From positions 1-64,000 of the forward strand of contig NZ_JAEKKT010000121.1 in the NCBI RefSeq assembly GCF_019510245.1: a DNA stretch of 64,000 bases, in the 5' to 3' direction. Below, one piece after another: positions 8,176-17,231 of the stretch. The number at the start of each line of letters is the position of its first letter. Within the stretch, counting starts at the first letter, position 1. Source of the DNA: Streptomyces sp. (lineage in GTDB: Bacteria; Actinomycetota; Actinomycetes; Streptomycetales; Streptomycetaceae). The position numbers and the translations under genes were made by a program. The notes below the pieces were generated by a model, which worked only from the letters and a program-made list of their open reading frames with translations, was not told the origin of the DNA and did not search any database.

Positions 8176-10158
8176 CTATTCCGCCGCCCCTTGAGGGGCC
8201 TGGCCGCCGGCGCTCCCCGCCGCCCCGGAGTTCGCCTGCCGGTGCTGCAGGGTGTGCCGGGTGCGGTGCAGCCGCAGGGCCAGCTGGATCTCCAGAGCCC
8301 GCTCGGGTTCCAGCCAGTCGGCTCCGAGGAGTTCGGCGATGCGCTCCAGCCGCCTGGACACCGTGTTGGGATGGACGTGCAGGCTCGCCGCCGCGCGCGT
8401 CGGGCTGGCGGAGGAGGCGAAATAGGCGTCGAGGGTCCGGGTCAGCTCGGTGAAGCGCTGGGTGTCGTAGTCCAGTACGGGACCGATCACGCCCTCGATG
8501 TAGTCGCCGATGCCGTGGGTCTCGGAGAGCAGCACGCCGAGGAAGCCCATCTGCTGCGGAGTGGCGACACCACCGAGGTTGCCCAGTTCGGTGAGCGCCT
8601 CCAGGCAGCTGAGGGCCTCGCGGTGGGCCTGCGCCACATGGCCCGGGCCCGACACCGGCCCGGCCGCCCCGACCGTGACGGGATGTCCGACGACCGGCGC
8701 GAGCTCCGCGGAGACGGCGGTGGCCGCGGCGAGCGGGTCCGCGCCGGGCACCAGCAGCGTCACGCAGCCGTCCCGGAACTTCGTGAGCCCGGACATGCGA
8801 TGGGCGTACGACGACGCCCACGCGGCGGCCCGGCCGCCCGGACCCCCCTCGGGCCGGGCCACCACCATCACATGCGGTTCCTCGATGGAGATGCCCAGCC
8901 GGCGGGCCTGCGTGACCAGACGGTGCGGCTGCGGCCCGACGTCGCCGAGCAGCTCCTCCAGCAGCTCGTCACGGATCTGGTCGTGCGCCACCGTCGAGGT
9001 GCGCTGCAGCAGCAGGATGAGGGCGACCGCCCGCGCGGTGAGCTGGAGCAACCGCACTCCGAAGCCGTCCGTGAGCGGTTCGTCGGGGACCAGAAGAACG
9101 GCGCCGAGGTTCTCGCCGCCGGCCGTGACCGGTGCGACCCAGCCGCCCCCGGTCATCGGCACCGGGCAGCCGGCCGCGTGGGCGTCGTAGGTCCACCTGA
9201 GCACGTCGGCCTCGGCGAGTTCGGGCGGTGTGCCGGTCACGACGACCTTGCGTCCAAGGCAGTCCCTGACGACCATCGCCCCCGACAGCTCCCTGACCGC
9301 CGCCTCGGCGAGGGTCTGCGGGTCGCAGCCGCTGAGCACCAGGTCGATCAGCCGGATGTAGGCGGCCTCGACGCGGCGCTGCACGTCGAGACTGCTCCTC
9401 GCGCGCGAGGTGTCCAGTTCCAGCTCGGTCACCTCGGCACGGGTCTCCTCCAGCAGCCGCGCGCGTTCGATGGCGACGCCCGCGAGCTTGCCGAGCGACC
9501 GCAGCAGACTGATCTCGTCCGGCGTGAAGTACCGCACCTTCCGGTCGGCACCGTAGAGGGTGCCGAAGACCTTGGTGCCGTAGCCGAGCGGCACCGCCAG
9601 GATGGCGTGCAGCCCCTCGGCCCGGACGACGGCGTCGATGTCCGGGGAGTGTGGAATGTCCCTGTCGGTCAGGTAGTCGGGGCTCCAGGCGGGCGCCCCG
9701 CTCCGCTGGACGAGGCCGCCGAGGCCGGAGTCGTCGGAGGTCTCCAGGCCCACGCTGCGCGAGGTGGTCTCACCCTCCGCCGCACGGATGGAGGAGGCCG
9801 GCCCCTCGCCGTCCGCGTCGCGCAGCCCGATGTAGGCCATGTCGAAGTTCAGCAGCCGGCGTGCCCGGCGTGCGATCTCGTGCAGCAGCGCGTCCATGCC
9901 GTGCACCAGGGTGAGGTCGTGGGCGGTGTCCACGAGCGCGGCGAGCCCGGCCTCCCGCTGCTGTGCGTGGCTGATCCGGGACTGGACGGACGCGGCCAGA
10001 CGGACGGCCTGGTCGAGCTCGGCGAGGGTGTCGTCGGACACCTCCTCGTGCCGGGCGGTGCGCAGCAGTTCCTCGAACCGAGCCGCCGGCGCACCTTCGG
10101 CGAGCAGTTCCAGCACGGACATCGCATCGGGCGACGTGGCCGGCACCAGTCCCTTCAT
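8176..10158 (-). CDS. GAF-domain PucR/CdaR-type transcriptional regulator
   Basis: This ~660-residue regulator starts at tandem ATGs (10161 or 10158); the second has better spacing to GGGGGA. The region from ~70 to 235 is a GAF domain (LALVHGMDALL-type helix, FDMAYIGLRD, ILAVPLGYGTKVFGTLYGADR). A middle region of ~270-400 is followed by a GGDEF-like fold common in PucR proteins (~420-520). A C-terminal PucR helix-turn-helix follows (TRAAASLHVHPNTVSRRLERIAELLG). Such proteins sense small aromatics or nucleobases and often activate adjacent genes. It is convergent with the IS701-like gene (33 bp apart) and divergent from the methyltransferase over 270 bp, so it is the obvious candidate cluster regulator. 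Confidence 0.85.
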   Translation of the reverse strand: MKGLVPATSPDAMSVLELLAEGAPAARFEELLRTARHEEVSDDTLAELDQAVRLAASVQSRISHAQQREAGLAALVDTAHDLTLVHGMDALLHEIARRARRLLNFDMAYIGLRDADGEGPASSIRAAEGETTSRSVGLETSDDSGLGGLVQRSGAPAWSPDYLTDRDIPHSPDIDAVVRAEGLHAILAVPLGYGTKVFGTLYGADRKVRYFTPDEISLLRSLGKLAGVAIERARLLEETRAEVTELELDTSRARSSLDVQRRVEAAYIRLIDLVLSGCDPQTLAEAAVRELSGAMVVRDCLGRKVVVTGTPPELAEADVLRWTYDAHAAGCPVPMTGGGWVAPVTAGGENLGAVLLVPDEPLTDGFGVRLLQLTARAVALILLLQRTSTVAHDQIRDELLEELLGDVGPQPHRLVTQARRLGISIEEPHVMVVARPEGGPGGRAAAWASSYAHRMSGLTKFRDGCVTLLVPGADPLAAATAVSAELAPVVGHPVTVGAAGPVSGPGHVAQAHREALSCLEALTELGNLGGVATPQQMGFLGVLLSETHGIGDYIEGVIGPVLDYDTQRFTELTRTLDAYFASSASPTRAAASLHVHPNTVSRRLERIAELLGADWLEPERALEIQLALRLHRTRHTLQHRQANSGAAGSAGGQAPQGAAE

Positions 10159-10428
10159 CATCTTCCCCCGTGATCAAGCAAGTAGCTCCTTAGAGAGCCT
10201 AAGCTTGGGGACCTGTGGCGGCAACCGCCGCCCGCGCGCGCCCAGGTGGGGGCACGGGTGGTGGCCCAGCCACCTCTCTCCCCGGCCGGATGTGTGGTCT
10301 GATCACCTGTCGCCCGTCGGGGACGGCACGGAAGGATCGGACGGGGACCCGTGACCACGGGGACACGAACGGTGACGGGGAACGCCGAAGGCGGCGCCCG
10401 GCACACAGAGGGGAACGTCGGGGGACGC

Positions 10429-11220
10429 ATGTCCGAGATCAAGAGTTATCTACGTTCGCTCGAACGCAGCCGTGACTCCATGCGAGCGGAGCACCGGCGT
10501 GGGGAGTTCTCGTTGCGCGGCAGGGAGTGGGACCTGCTCGGCACGGTCTTCGCCCCCCTGCACGCGGGCACCACCGAGATCGTCCTGGACCTGCTCGGCC
10601 TCTCCGATTCCGGCCACCACCCCTGTCGCGGCTCGTTCCTGGAGGTCGGCTGCGGCACCGGAGTCGTCGCCGTGACCGCCGCGCTCGCCGGCTGCGAGCG
10701 GGTCGTCGGCTGCGACATCAACGCCGAGGCGGTGACCAACACCGCGCTCAACGCGCGGCGGCACGGCGTCGCCGACCGGGTCCTGGCCGTGCACAGCGAC
10801 CTCTTCGAAGCACTCCCCGCCGGGCAGCGCTTCGACACCATCGTCTGGAGCTCGCCGTACGTCCGCGCACCGGAGGACTACCGGTTCGTCACTCCCCTGG
10901 AACGCGCCTACGTGGACCCCGGATACGAGGCGCACCGCAGGTATGTGGACGAGGCGCCGAGCCGGCTGACGGCCGGCGGCCGGGCCCTGCTGCACTTCAG
11001 CAGCCGCGGGGACGCGGACGGACTGCACCGGATCGCCGAGGAGGCGGGACGGCAGCTGAGGGTGCTCGCCGGGCACGTCGTCGTCGACCGGGGGGACACG
11101 GTCGAGCACTTCCTGGTGGAGATCCGTTCCGGCGAGTCCCCTTCGGAGGGGTACGGCAGCGCCGTGCACCGGGCCGGGTTCGTGGCCGGCCCGCCCGCCC
11201 GGACGGCTCAGCCCGTCTGA
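10429..11220 (+). CDS. Class I SAM-dependent methyltransferase
   Basis: The frame opens at 10351, but the ATG at 10429 has GGGGGA placed before it and begins MSEIKSYLRSLERSRDSM. Of 263 residues, about 65-190 form a Rossmann methyltransferase domain: motif I LEVGCGTGVV, acidic ribose-binding GCDINAEA, and post-motif WSSPYVRAPEDY. The last resembles the N/D-P-P-Y catalytic motif of N-methyltransferases of the HemK/RsmC type, with SSPY instead of NPPY. The substrate is unknown. In this cluster an amino or hydroxyl group of an anthranilate-derived product is plausible, but a macromolecular substrate cannot be excluded. Its end overlaps the convergent transaldolase-like gene by 13 bp. Confidence 0.85.
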   Translation: MSEIKSYLRSLERSRDSMRAEHRRGEFSLRGREWDLLGTVFAPLHAGTTEIVLDLLGLSDSGHHPCRGSFLEVGCGTGVVAVTAALAGCERVVGCDINAEAVTNTALNARRHGVADRVLAVHSDLFEALPAGQRFDTIVWSSPYVRAPEDYRFVTPLERAYVDPGYEAHRRYVDEAPSRLTAGGRALLHFSSRGDADGLHRIAEEAGRQLRVLAGHVVVDRGDTVEHFLVEIRSGESPSEGYGSAVHRAGFVAGPPARTAQPV

Positions 11221-12323
11221 GTAACCGTCAGGAGCAGCTCCCACGCGGCCCGTTCGCTCTCGATCGCGGCGGTCTCCAGTTCGTGCGCGAGCGAGTCGAA
11301 GGCGATGCCGGCCCGTCCGTACGCGTCCAGCACCCGGCAGGCCGCGCAGTGTTCACCCGACAGGGTGTCGCCGTGGAACCCCTCGTGGCGTTCCAGCGCT
11401 TCGAGCCCCTGCCGGGGCAGGGCGTGCGAGGTCATCCAGGCGATGAGCCGTTCGACGCGGTGCACCGCGGCCCGAGGGGACTCCGGCGCGTTCTCGGAGG
11501 TCCAGAGCAGGCGTTGGGGGCGGGCGCCGCCGGCGACCAGGGAGCGCCAGTGCGGGCCGCCGAGGCTCTCCTCGTACCGGCGGTAGACGAGCCGGGCGAC
11601 GGCCACCCCGGCCTGTCCGCGCAGGGCGGCGGCGCGGGGGTCCGCCGAACCGTCCAGCAGAGCGTCGACGCGGGCGTTCAGATGGCCGACGTCCAGGGAG
11701 ACGAGCGAGGCGAGGGCGGACGCGGGGTGGCCGTCGGCCGTGGCGCGTTCCAGGCCGCGGAAGTAGACGTCCACCGCCTCGGCGTACCGCTGCACGGAGT
11801 ACACGGAGCTGAGGTGCACGCCGACCCCGTGCGCGAGCACGTCACCGGCGGCCGCAAGTCCCCTGCCGGCGACCGGAATCCGGATCAGGAGGTTGGGGCG
11901 GTCGACCATCTCCGCGAGCCGCCTGGAGTGGTCGGCCATGGCCTGGGCGTTGCCGGCCAGCCGGGGTGAGATGCCCAGGGAGACCCAGCCGTGCATGCCC
12001 TTGGTCGCCCGGAACACCGGTTCCAGCGCCGTGCAGGCCGCACGGGCGTCCTCGGCGATGAGCGCGTAGACACGGTCCTCGGCCGGGGCGGCGGCGTCCA
12101 GTAGCCCCGTCAGCTGGTCCCGGTAGGCGGTGGTGTCCGAGACGGCGCGGGCGACCGCCGCGGGCCGGGAGATGACCCCGCCGACCAGTCCGTCGGCCAC
12201 CAGTCGCGCCAGGCTGCCGTCGGCCAGCCGGCCGCGGTGGTAGTCGTCCAGCCAGAGAGTGACCCCCTCCGCCGAGAGCTGGTCCGGGACGCCACTGCGT
12301 TGCGAGCGCGGACACGTGGTCAA
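11208..12323 (-). CDS. Transaldolase homologue lacking the Schiff-base lysine
   Basis: The chosen start is a TTG at 12323 with ACGGAGG six bases upstream; an earlier TTG at 12359 has no such site. The 371-residue product aligns by eye along its length with actinobacterial transaldolase: LWLDDYHRGR, MVDRPNLLIRIP, VYSVQRYAEAVDVYFRGLERA, LRGQAGVAVARLVYRRYEE, RLLWTSEN. In the family the segment after DRPNL is (F/L)IKIPA with the catalytic lysine; here it is IRIPV, with Arg at residue 148. The VNVT segment is VHLS and the VSxEVDPR motif is VSLGISPR. Ordinary transaldolase activity is therefore doubtful. Active transaldolase would make erythrose 4-phosphate for DAHP synthase; this one may be structural, regulatory or of altered chemistry. 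Confidence 0.85.
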   Translation of the reverse strand: MTTCPRSQRSGVPDQLSAEGVTLWLDDYHRGRLADGSLARLVADGLVGGVISRPAAVARAVSDTTAYRDQLTGLLDAAAPAEDRVYALIAEDARAACTALEPVFRATKGMHGWVSLGISPRLAGNAQAMADHSRRLAEMVDRPNLLIRIPVAGRGLAAAGDVLAHGVGVHLSSVYSVQRYAEAVDVYFRGLERATADGHPASALASLVSLDVGHLNARVDALLDGSADPRAAALRGQAGVAVARLVYRRYEESLGGPHWRSLVAGGARPQRLLWTSENAPESPRAAVHRVERLIAWMTSHALPRQGLEALERHEGFHGDTLSGEHCAACRVLDAYGRAGIAFDSLAHELETAAIESERAAWELLLTVTQTG

Positions 12324-12615
12324 TGACTGCCTCCGTTCCAGCAGCCGAACAGGATGCAAAGGGCAGCCGCGATTCTAGGCCCTGGCATTTCTCTTTGGTG
12401 CATGCGGCGATAACGGCCGAGTTACTGCGTGATCACGTCGCGGCGACCTGACGAAGTATGCGGCACGGTTTGCGTGACGGCTCGTCATGTGCTTCGCCGG
12501 GTCGTGGGGTGACACCTGACAAACTAAGTCCGTGCGCGTTGCAGGCCGTGCGGGCGGCGTGTGAGGCTCCCGGAGGACTGGTGAGCGAGTAATCGCAGTG
12601 TTCTCTGGAGGGGCC

Positions 12616-13104
12616 TTGACCGCAGAGCTCGACGGACGGTCGCCGGTGATTCGCCGCGACGGTGAGGGGATTTCCCGGCTCTGGGGAAAGGGGTCGGTGG
12701 TCACCACGAAACTCTCCGCCGAGGAGACCGGCGGCGCGCTGGGGATCACGCACTTCAGCGCGGTGATGGGGGAGCGCGCACCGCGCCACACCCACACGCT
12801 GGAGGACGAGATCTTCATCGTCGAGGGAGGGGAAGTCGTCCTCACCGTCGGAGAACGCACCGAAATCGTCAACGGCGCAGGCGTGCTGTTTCTTCCGCGT
12901 GGTGTGCCGCATTCCTACCTGGTGGAGAGCGAGACCGCCCGTTTCTATGTCATCACCACGCCCGGTGGATTCGAGAGGTTCTTCTCGGAGGCCGGCTATC
13001 CGGTTCGGCTGCGAGGTTCGGCACCGGTAGGCGACGCGTGGTCGGCCGACCGCACCGCGGAATTCTCGGAGCGTCTCGGGCTCGGCCTGATCTGGGGCGA
13101 CTGA
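12616..13104 (+). CDS. Single-domain cupin protein
   Basis: A TTG at 12616 preceded by GGAGGGGCC is preferred to the GTG at 12598, which has no ribosome binding site. The 162-residue protein is a small cupin. Motif 1 is RHTHTLEDEIFIVEGG (two His and a Glu as metal ligands) and motif 2 is LPRGVPHSYLV (fourth ligand His). It resembles the quercetinase/pirin-like small cupins used as dioxygenases or isomerases in natural-product pathways. It is the first gene of a rightward run with the exported flavin oxidase 94 bp downstream. Its substrate may be an aminophenol intermediate; this is inferred from context only. The 292 bp upstream is the divergent promoter region shared with the transaldolase-like gene. 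Confidence 0.8.
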   Translation: MTAELDGRSPVIRRDGEGISRLWGKGSVVTTKLSAEETGGALGITHFSAVMGERAPRHTHTLEDEIFIVEGGEVVLTVGERTEIVNGAGVLFLPRGVPHSYLVESETARFYVITTPGGFERFFSEAGYPVRLRGSAPVGDAWSADRTAEFSERLGLGLIWGD

Positions 13105-13198
13105 CCGGTCGGCGATTTCCTGACCTGTAGGGCCGTTCACCGGTTCCTGTACGGCTGTCCAAAAGCTTGCACCGACACAGAAAGAGAACGCGGGTTCC

Positions 13199-14854
13199 AT
13201 GAAGAGACGAAGTGTCCTGGCCGGCACGGCCGCCGCGATAGCCGCCACGACCCTGGAGACCGCCCCGGCGGCGACGGCCGCCACCGCCCCCTCGGCCGCT
13301 CCCGACGCCGTCACCGTCCTTCCGGGCGACCCCCGCTACGCCGACCTCGTCGTCGGCAACAACTCCCGCTGGGTCGCCCGGCCCGACTCCGTCCGGCTGG
13401 TGCGCACCACCGCACAGGTGGTGCGCGCCGTTCAGGAGGCCGTGGACGGCAACAAGCGGATCTCCGTGCGCAGCGGCGGCCACTGCTACGCGGACTTCGT
13501 CTTCAACCCCGAGGTCCGGGTGGTCATCGACACCTCCCTGCTCGACACCGTCGCCTACGACGCGAAGCTCAACGCCTTCGAAGTGGGCGCGGGAGCCACG
13601 CTGCTCCATGTCTACGACTCCCTCTTCAAGGGCTGGGGCGTCACCATCCCGGGTGGCATGTGCTACTCCGTGGGCGCGGGCGGGCACATCAGCGGCGGCG
13701 GCTACGGAATGCTGTCCCGCCGCCACGGCCTGACCGTCGACCACCTCTACGCGGTCGAGGTCGTCGTCGTGGACGCGAACGGCAAGGCCCGCAGCGTGGT
13801 GGCCACGCGCGAGGCCGCCGACCCCAACCGCGACCTGTGGTGGGCGCACACCGGTGGTGGCGGCGGCAACTTCGGCGTCATCACCCGGTACTGGTTCCGC
13901 AGCCCCGGTGCCACCGGCACCGACCCCGCCGCGCTCCTGCCCAAGCCTCCGAAGGAGGTCCTCGTCAGCGCGCTCGCCCTGCCCTGGAGCGAGCTGGACA
14001 AGGACGCCTTCACGTCGCTCGTGCAGAAGTTCGGCGCCTGGCACGAGAAGAACGGCTCCGCCGACTCCGCCGCGGCCTCGCTGTGCAGCTTCCTGATGAT
14101 GAACCACCAGGCGAACGGCAGCATCGGCCTGCTCACCCAGATCGACGCCACCGTCCCCGACGCCGAGAAGGTGCTCGACGACTTCCTCACCGAGGTCACC
14201 TCCTCGCTGTCCGACACGGCCGTGCGCCCGATGTCCGAGCCGGTCGGCGAACTGGGGGCGCTGCCCGACCTGTTCACGCCGCAGCGGCTCCCGTGGCTGC
14301 ACTCCGTCAAGCTGCTGGGCACCAGCAACCCGACCCTGACCAACCCGACGCTGCGCGGCCATCACAAGTCCGCCTACCTGCGCAAGAACGTCACCACGGC
14401 GCAGGCCACGGCGATGTACCGGCACCTGACGCGCACCGACCAGGAGAACCCCTCCTCCATGGTCGTCCTCCTCTCCTACGGCGGGAAGATCAACACCGTG
14501 GGTTCCGGGGACACCGTGTCGGCGCAGCGGGACTCGATCTTCAAGGGGCTGTTCCAGAGCTTCTGGTCGAACGCCGACGACGACGCCGCCAACGTCGGCT
14601 GGGTGCGCGACGTGTACGGCGAGGTCTTCTCCGCCACCGGGGGCTATCCCGTGCCGGGTGCGGCCACGGACGGCTGTTACATCAACTACCCGGACGCCGA
14701 CATCACCGACACCAAGGTCAACACCACCGGGGTGCCGTGGTACACGCTCTACTACAAGGGCAACTACCCGCGGCTGCAGCAGATCAAGGCCGCGTACGAC
14801 CCCAGGAACACCTTCCGGCACTCGCAGTCCATCACCCTTCCCGACCACACGTGA
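13199..14854 (+). CDS. Secreted (Tat) bicovalent FAD oxidase, berberine-bridge-enzyme family
   Basis: This 551-residue protein starts MKRRSVLAG; the paired arginines, hydrophobic stretch and Ala-rich cleavage region (ATAATAPSA) make a Tat signal peptide, so it should be exported folded with its flavin. About residues 60-235 form the PCMH-type FAD domain. SGGHCYADF (His95) and PGGMCYSVGAGG (Cys155) are the two residues that tether FAD in bicovalent oxidases such as aclacinomycin oxidase and GOOX. The C-terminal BBE segment CYINYPDAD and YDPRNTFRHSQSI is intact. Such enzymes oxidise phenols, alcohols or sugars with O2, giving H2O2. Only 8 bp separate it from the exporter gene, so product export and extracellular oxidation may be coupled. 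Confidence 0.9.
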   Translation: MKRRSVLAGTAAAIAATTLETAPAATAATAPSAAPDAVTVLPGDPRYADLVVGNNSRWVARPDSVRLVRTTAQVVRAVQEAVDGNKRISVRSGGHCYADFVFNPEVRVVIDTSLLDTVAYDAKLNAFEVGAGATLLHVYDSLFKGWGVTIPGGMCYSVGAGGHISGGGYGMLSRRHGLTVDHLYAVEVVVVDANGKARSVVATREAADPNRDLWWAHTGGGGGNFGVITRYWFRSPGATGTDPAALLPKPPKEVLVSALALPWSELDKDAFTSLVQKFGAWHEKNGSADSAAASLCSFLMMNHQANGSIGLLTQIDATVPDAEKVLDDFLTEVTSSLSDTAVRPMSEPVGELGALPDLFTPQRLPWLHSVKLLGTSNPTLTNPTLRGHHKSAYLRKNVTTAQATAMYRHLTRTDQENPSSMVVLLSYGGKINTVGSGDTVSAQRDSIFKGLFQSFWSNADDDAANVGWVRDVYGEVFSATGGYPVPGAATDGCYINYPDADITDTKVNTTGVPWYTLYYKGNYPRLQQIKAAYDPRNTFRHSQSITLPDHT

Positions 14855-14862
14855 GGCGAGCT

Positions 14863-16329
14863 GTGCAGCAGCATGACGTCGCCGCGGCCGAGCGGACGCA
14901 ACCGCCCCGGACGGCCGCCGAAGAGGTACCCGGCAGGAGGAGGGGCGCGGCCTTCGCGCTGCTGGCCTCGGTCCAGTTCGTGCTCATCCTCGCCATGAGC
15001 GTCCTCAACGTCGTACTCCCCGACATCCAGCACGAGTTCGGGCTCGACCGAGCGGAACTCGCCCTGCTCTCGGCCTCCTACGGCATGTCGTTCAGCGGAC
15101 TGCTGCTCCTGGGCGGCCGGCTGTCCGACCTGTACGGGAACCGGCGGATGTTCCTCCTCGGCACCGGGATCTTCGGGGCGAGTTCGGTACTGGCGGCGGT
15201 GTCCCCGGGCCTGTGGACCCTGCTGGTGGCCCGCTTCGCCCAGGGCGCCGGTGCCGCACTCGCCGTACCGGCCGCGATGGCGCTGGTCAGCGTCGTACAC
15301 CCCGAACCCGCGCGGCACGCACGTGCCATGGCGGTCTGGGGCGGGCTCGCGGCCTCCGGCGGGACCGCCGGCATGCTGCTGTCCGGGGTGGTGGCCTCTT
15401 CGGACTCCTGGCGCTGGGCGTTCGTCGTGCCCGTCGCGGTGGCGGCGGTGACCCTCGCCGCCGCCCCCCGGCTGGTCCCCGAGGGCGCGGCCCCGCGCGG
15501 CGGCCGGCTGGACGTCCTCGGAGCCGTCCTGGTCACTACGGGGATCGCGCTGCTCAGCTACGGCCTGGTGGAGGCACCGGAGCGCGGCTGGACCTCCCCG
15601 CTGGCGCTCTCCACCCTGATCGGGGGCGGTGCGCTGCTGCTGGCGTTCGTCATCACCGAGGCGCGGGTGCCCCAGCCGCTCCTGCCGCTGTCGTTCCCCG
15701 CCTCCCCCCGCAGGGCCATGGCGCTGCTGGCGGTGTTCCTGGGCGCCGCCGGGATCACCACGATCTTCTTCATGCTCGCGCTGTACTTCCAGGAGGTCAG
15801 GGGCTATTCGGCGCTGGAGACGTCGGCGGCGTTCCTGCCCTTCGGCCTGACCCTGGTCGCCGGCGGACTGAGCGTGGGCAGGCTGGTGCACCGCTTCGGG
15901 GCGCGCGCGGTGCTGGTCACGGGACTGGTGCTCGCCGGACTGGGGCTGGCGGCGCTGGGCCGGATCGGCACGGACACGCCGTACGTGGGCGCGGTACTGG
16001 CCGGGCTGGTGCTCTTTCCCGCCGGGGTGGCGCTGGTGTTCGCCGGATCCACCGTCACCGCGACCACCGACGTCCCGCAGGACCAGGCCGGTCTCGCAGG
16101 CGCCGTGGTCAACACCGCGCTGGAGGCCGGACCGGCCATCGGGCTCGCCGTCCTGGTGACCCTGGCCACCGGACGCACCACGGATCTGGTGCACACCGGG
16201 GCGAGCGCGGCGTCCGCCCTGACCTCCGGCTACGGCTTCGCCTTCAGCGTCGCGGCCGTGGCCTTCGGCGCCGCCGCGGTCTGCGTGCTCGTCCTGCTGC
16301 GCCCCCGCCCGCCCCGGGACAACGGCTGA
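14863..16329 (+). CDS. MFS drug:H+ antiporter, DHA2 (14-TM) type exporter
   Basis: GTG at 14863 with GAGG upstream begins VQQHDVAAAERTQ; the frame extends far upstream only as a shadow of the oxidase gene. The 488 residues contain about 14 hydrophobic segments. After the first is the MFS motif QHEFGLDRAELALLSASYGMSFSGLLLLGGRLSDLYGNRR; ARFAQGAGAALAVPAAMALVS and the motif C-like GGTAGMLLSGVVAS are typical of EmrB/QacA drug exporters. It follows the oxidase by 8 bp and is followed by an SDR after about 110 bp. It is the likely efflux pump, and probably self-resistance determinant, for the cluster product. Confidence 0.9.
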   Translation: MQQHDVAAAERTQPPRTAAEEVPGRRRGAAFALLASVQFVLILAMSVLNVVLPDIQHEFGLDRAELALLSASYGMSFSGLLLLGGRLSDLYGNRRMFLLGTGIFGASSVLAAVSPGLWTLLVARFAQGAGAALAVPAAMALVSVVHPEPARHARAMAVWGGLAASGGTAGMLLSGVVASSDSWRWAFVVPVAVAAVTLAAAPRLVPEGAAPRGGRLDVLGAVLVTTGIALLSYGLVEAPERGWTSPLALSTLIGGGALLLAFVITEARVPQPLLPLSFPASPRRAMALLAVFLGAAGITTIFFMLALYFQEVRGYSALETSAAFLPFGLTLVAGGLSVGRLVHRFGARAVLVTGLVLAGLGLAALGRIGTDTPYVGAVLAGLVLFPAGVALVFAGSTVTATTDVPQDQAGLAGAVVNTALEAGPAIGLAVLVTLATGRTTDLVHTGASAASALTSGYGFAFSVAAVAFGAAAVCVLVLLRPRPPRDNG

Positions 16330-16438
16330 AGGCCCCGCTCCCTCCGCCCGCCGGACGGAAGGGCCCCGCTCCGCCGGTCGTCCTTCCCGGGCACCCTGAT
16401 TTCCCATCCGTCACGACATGTACCGAGGAGCACCCCCC

Positions 16439-17200
16439 ATGACCGCCCGTTTCAAGGACAAGGTCGTCATCGTCACCGGGGCCGGAGCCGGCATCGGCCG
16501 GGCCAGCGCCAGGGCCTTCGCCCGCGAAGGCGCCACCTTGGTCGCCGCCGGAGCCCGGCCGGAATCCATCGAGGAGACCGTGCGCCTCGTCGAGGAGGAC
16601 GGCGGCACGGCCGACGCCGTGGTCGCCGACGTCACCCGGCCCGAGGACATGGAACGCCTGGTGCGCACCACGGTGGAGCGCCACGGCGGCCTGCACGTCG
16701 CGCACAACAACGCCGGGGTCTTCGGCAAGCCCACCCCGGTCGGCGACCTGGACCTGGCGGCGTGGCAGACCGTGCTGGACGTCAACCTGAACGGCGTCCT
16801 GCTCAGCATGCAGCAGGAGATCAGGCACATGCGGGCGCACGGCGGCGGCGTCATCGTCAACACCGCGTCCAACATCGGGTACCACGGGCGCCGCCCCGGC
16901 ATGGCCGCCTACGCCGCGTCCAAGGCCGCCGTGAGCACCCTCACCCGCGTCGCCGCCCTGGACCACATCAAGGACAACGTGCGCATCAACGCGGTGAGCC
17001 CCGGCGCCACGGACACCAGCATGTCGCTGCGCCCCGGGGAGACCGACGCCGATCGCGCGGCCCGGCTGGCCACGACGGTTCCGATCGCCCGCGTCGCGGC
17101 GACCGACGAGATCGTCAACGCCGTGCTGTGGCTGGCGTCCGACGAGGCGAGCTTCGTCGTCGGCCACGACCTCGTCGTCGACGGCGGCGTCACCACCTGA
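16439..17200 (+). CDS. Short-chain dehydrogenase/reductase (SDR)
   Basis: ATG at 16439 lies after CCGAGGAGCACCCCCC; an upstream in-frame ATG at 16418 overlaps that site. This 253-residue classical SDR has TGAGAGIGRASA (NAD(P) binding), NNAG (HNNAGVFGKP), a catalytic serine region (NTASNIG) and YAASK. The end WLASDEASFVVGHDLVVDGG is typical of SDRs of the FabG/glucose-dehydrogenase type. It closes the oxidase-exporter run and is followed by a strong hairpin terminator. Its substrate is not evident; it is distinct from the EntA-like SDR of the downstream operon. Confidence 0.85.
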   Translation: MTARFKDKVVIVTGAGAGIGRASARAFAREGATLVAAGARPESIEETVRLVEEDGGTADAVVADVTRPEDMERLVRTTVERHGGLHVAHNNAGVFGKPTPVGDLDLAAWQTVLDVNLNGVLLSMQQEIRHMRAHGGGVIVNTASNIGYHGRRPGMAAYAASKAAVSTLTRVAALDHIKDNVRINAVSPGATDTSMSLRPGETDADRAARLATTVPIARVAATDEIVNAVLWLASDEASFVVGHDLVVDGGVTT

Positions 17201-17231
17201 TCCCGCCCCCCGGGTCCCCTCACCCGATTCG

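Noticed and set aside
13660..14862. 400-residue N-terminal extension of the MFS exporter frame
   Set aside because: It overlaps the oxidase gene in another frame, is Arg/Pro-rich and lacks membrane character. The exporter homology begins at the GTG at 14863.
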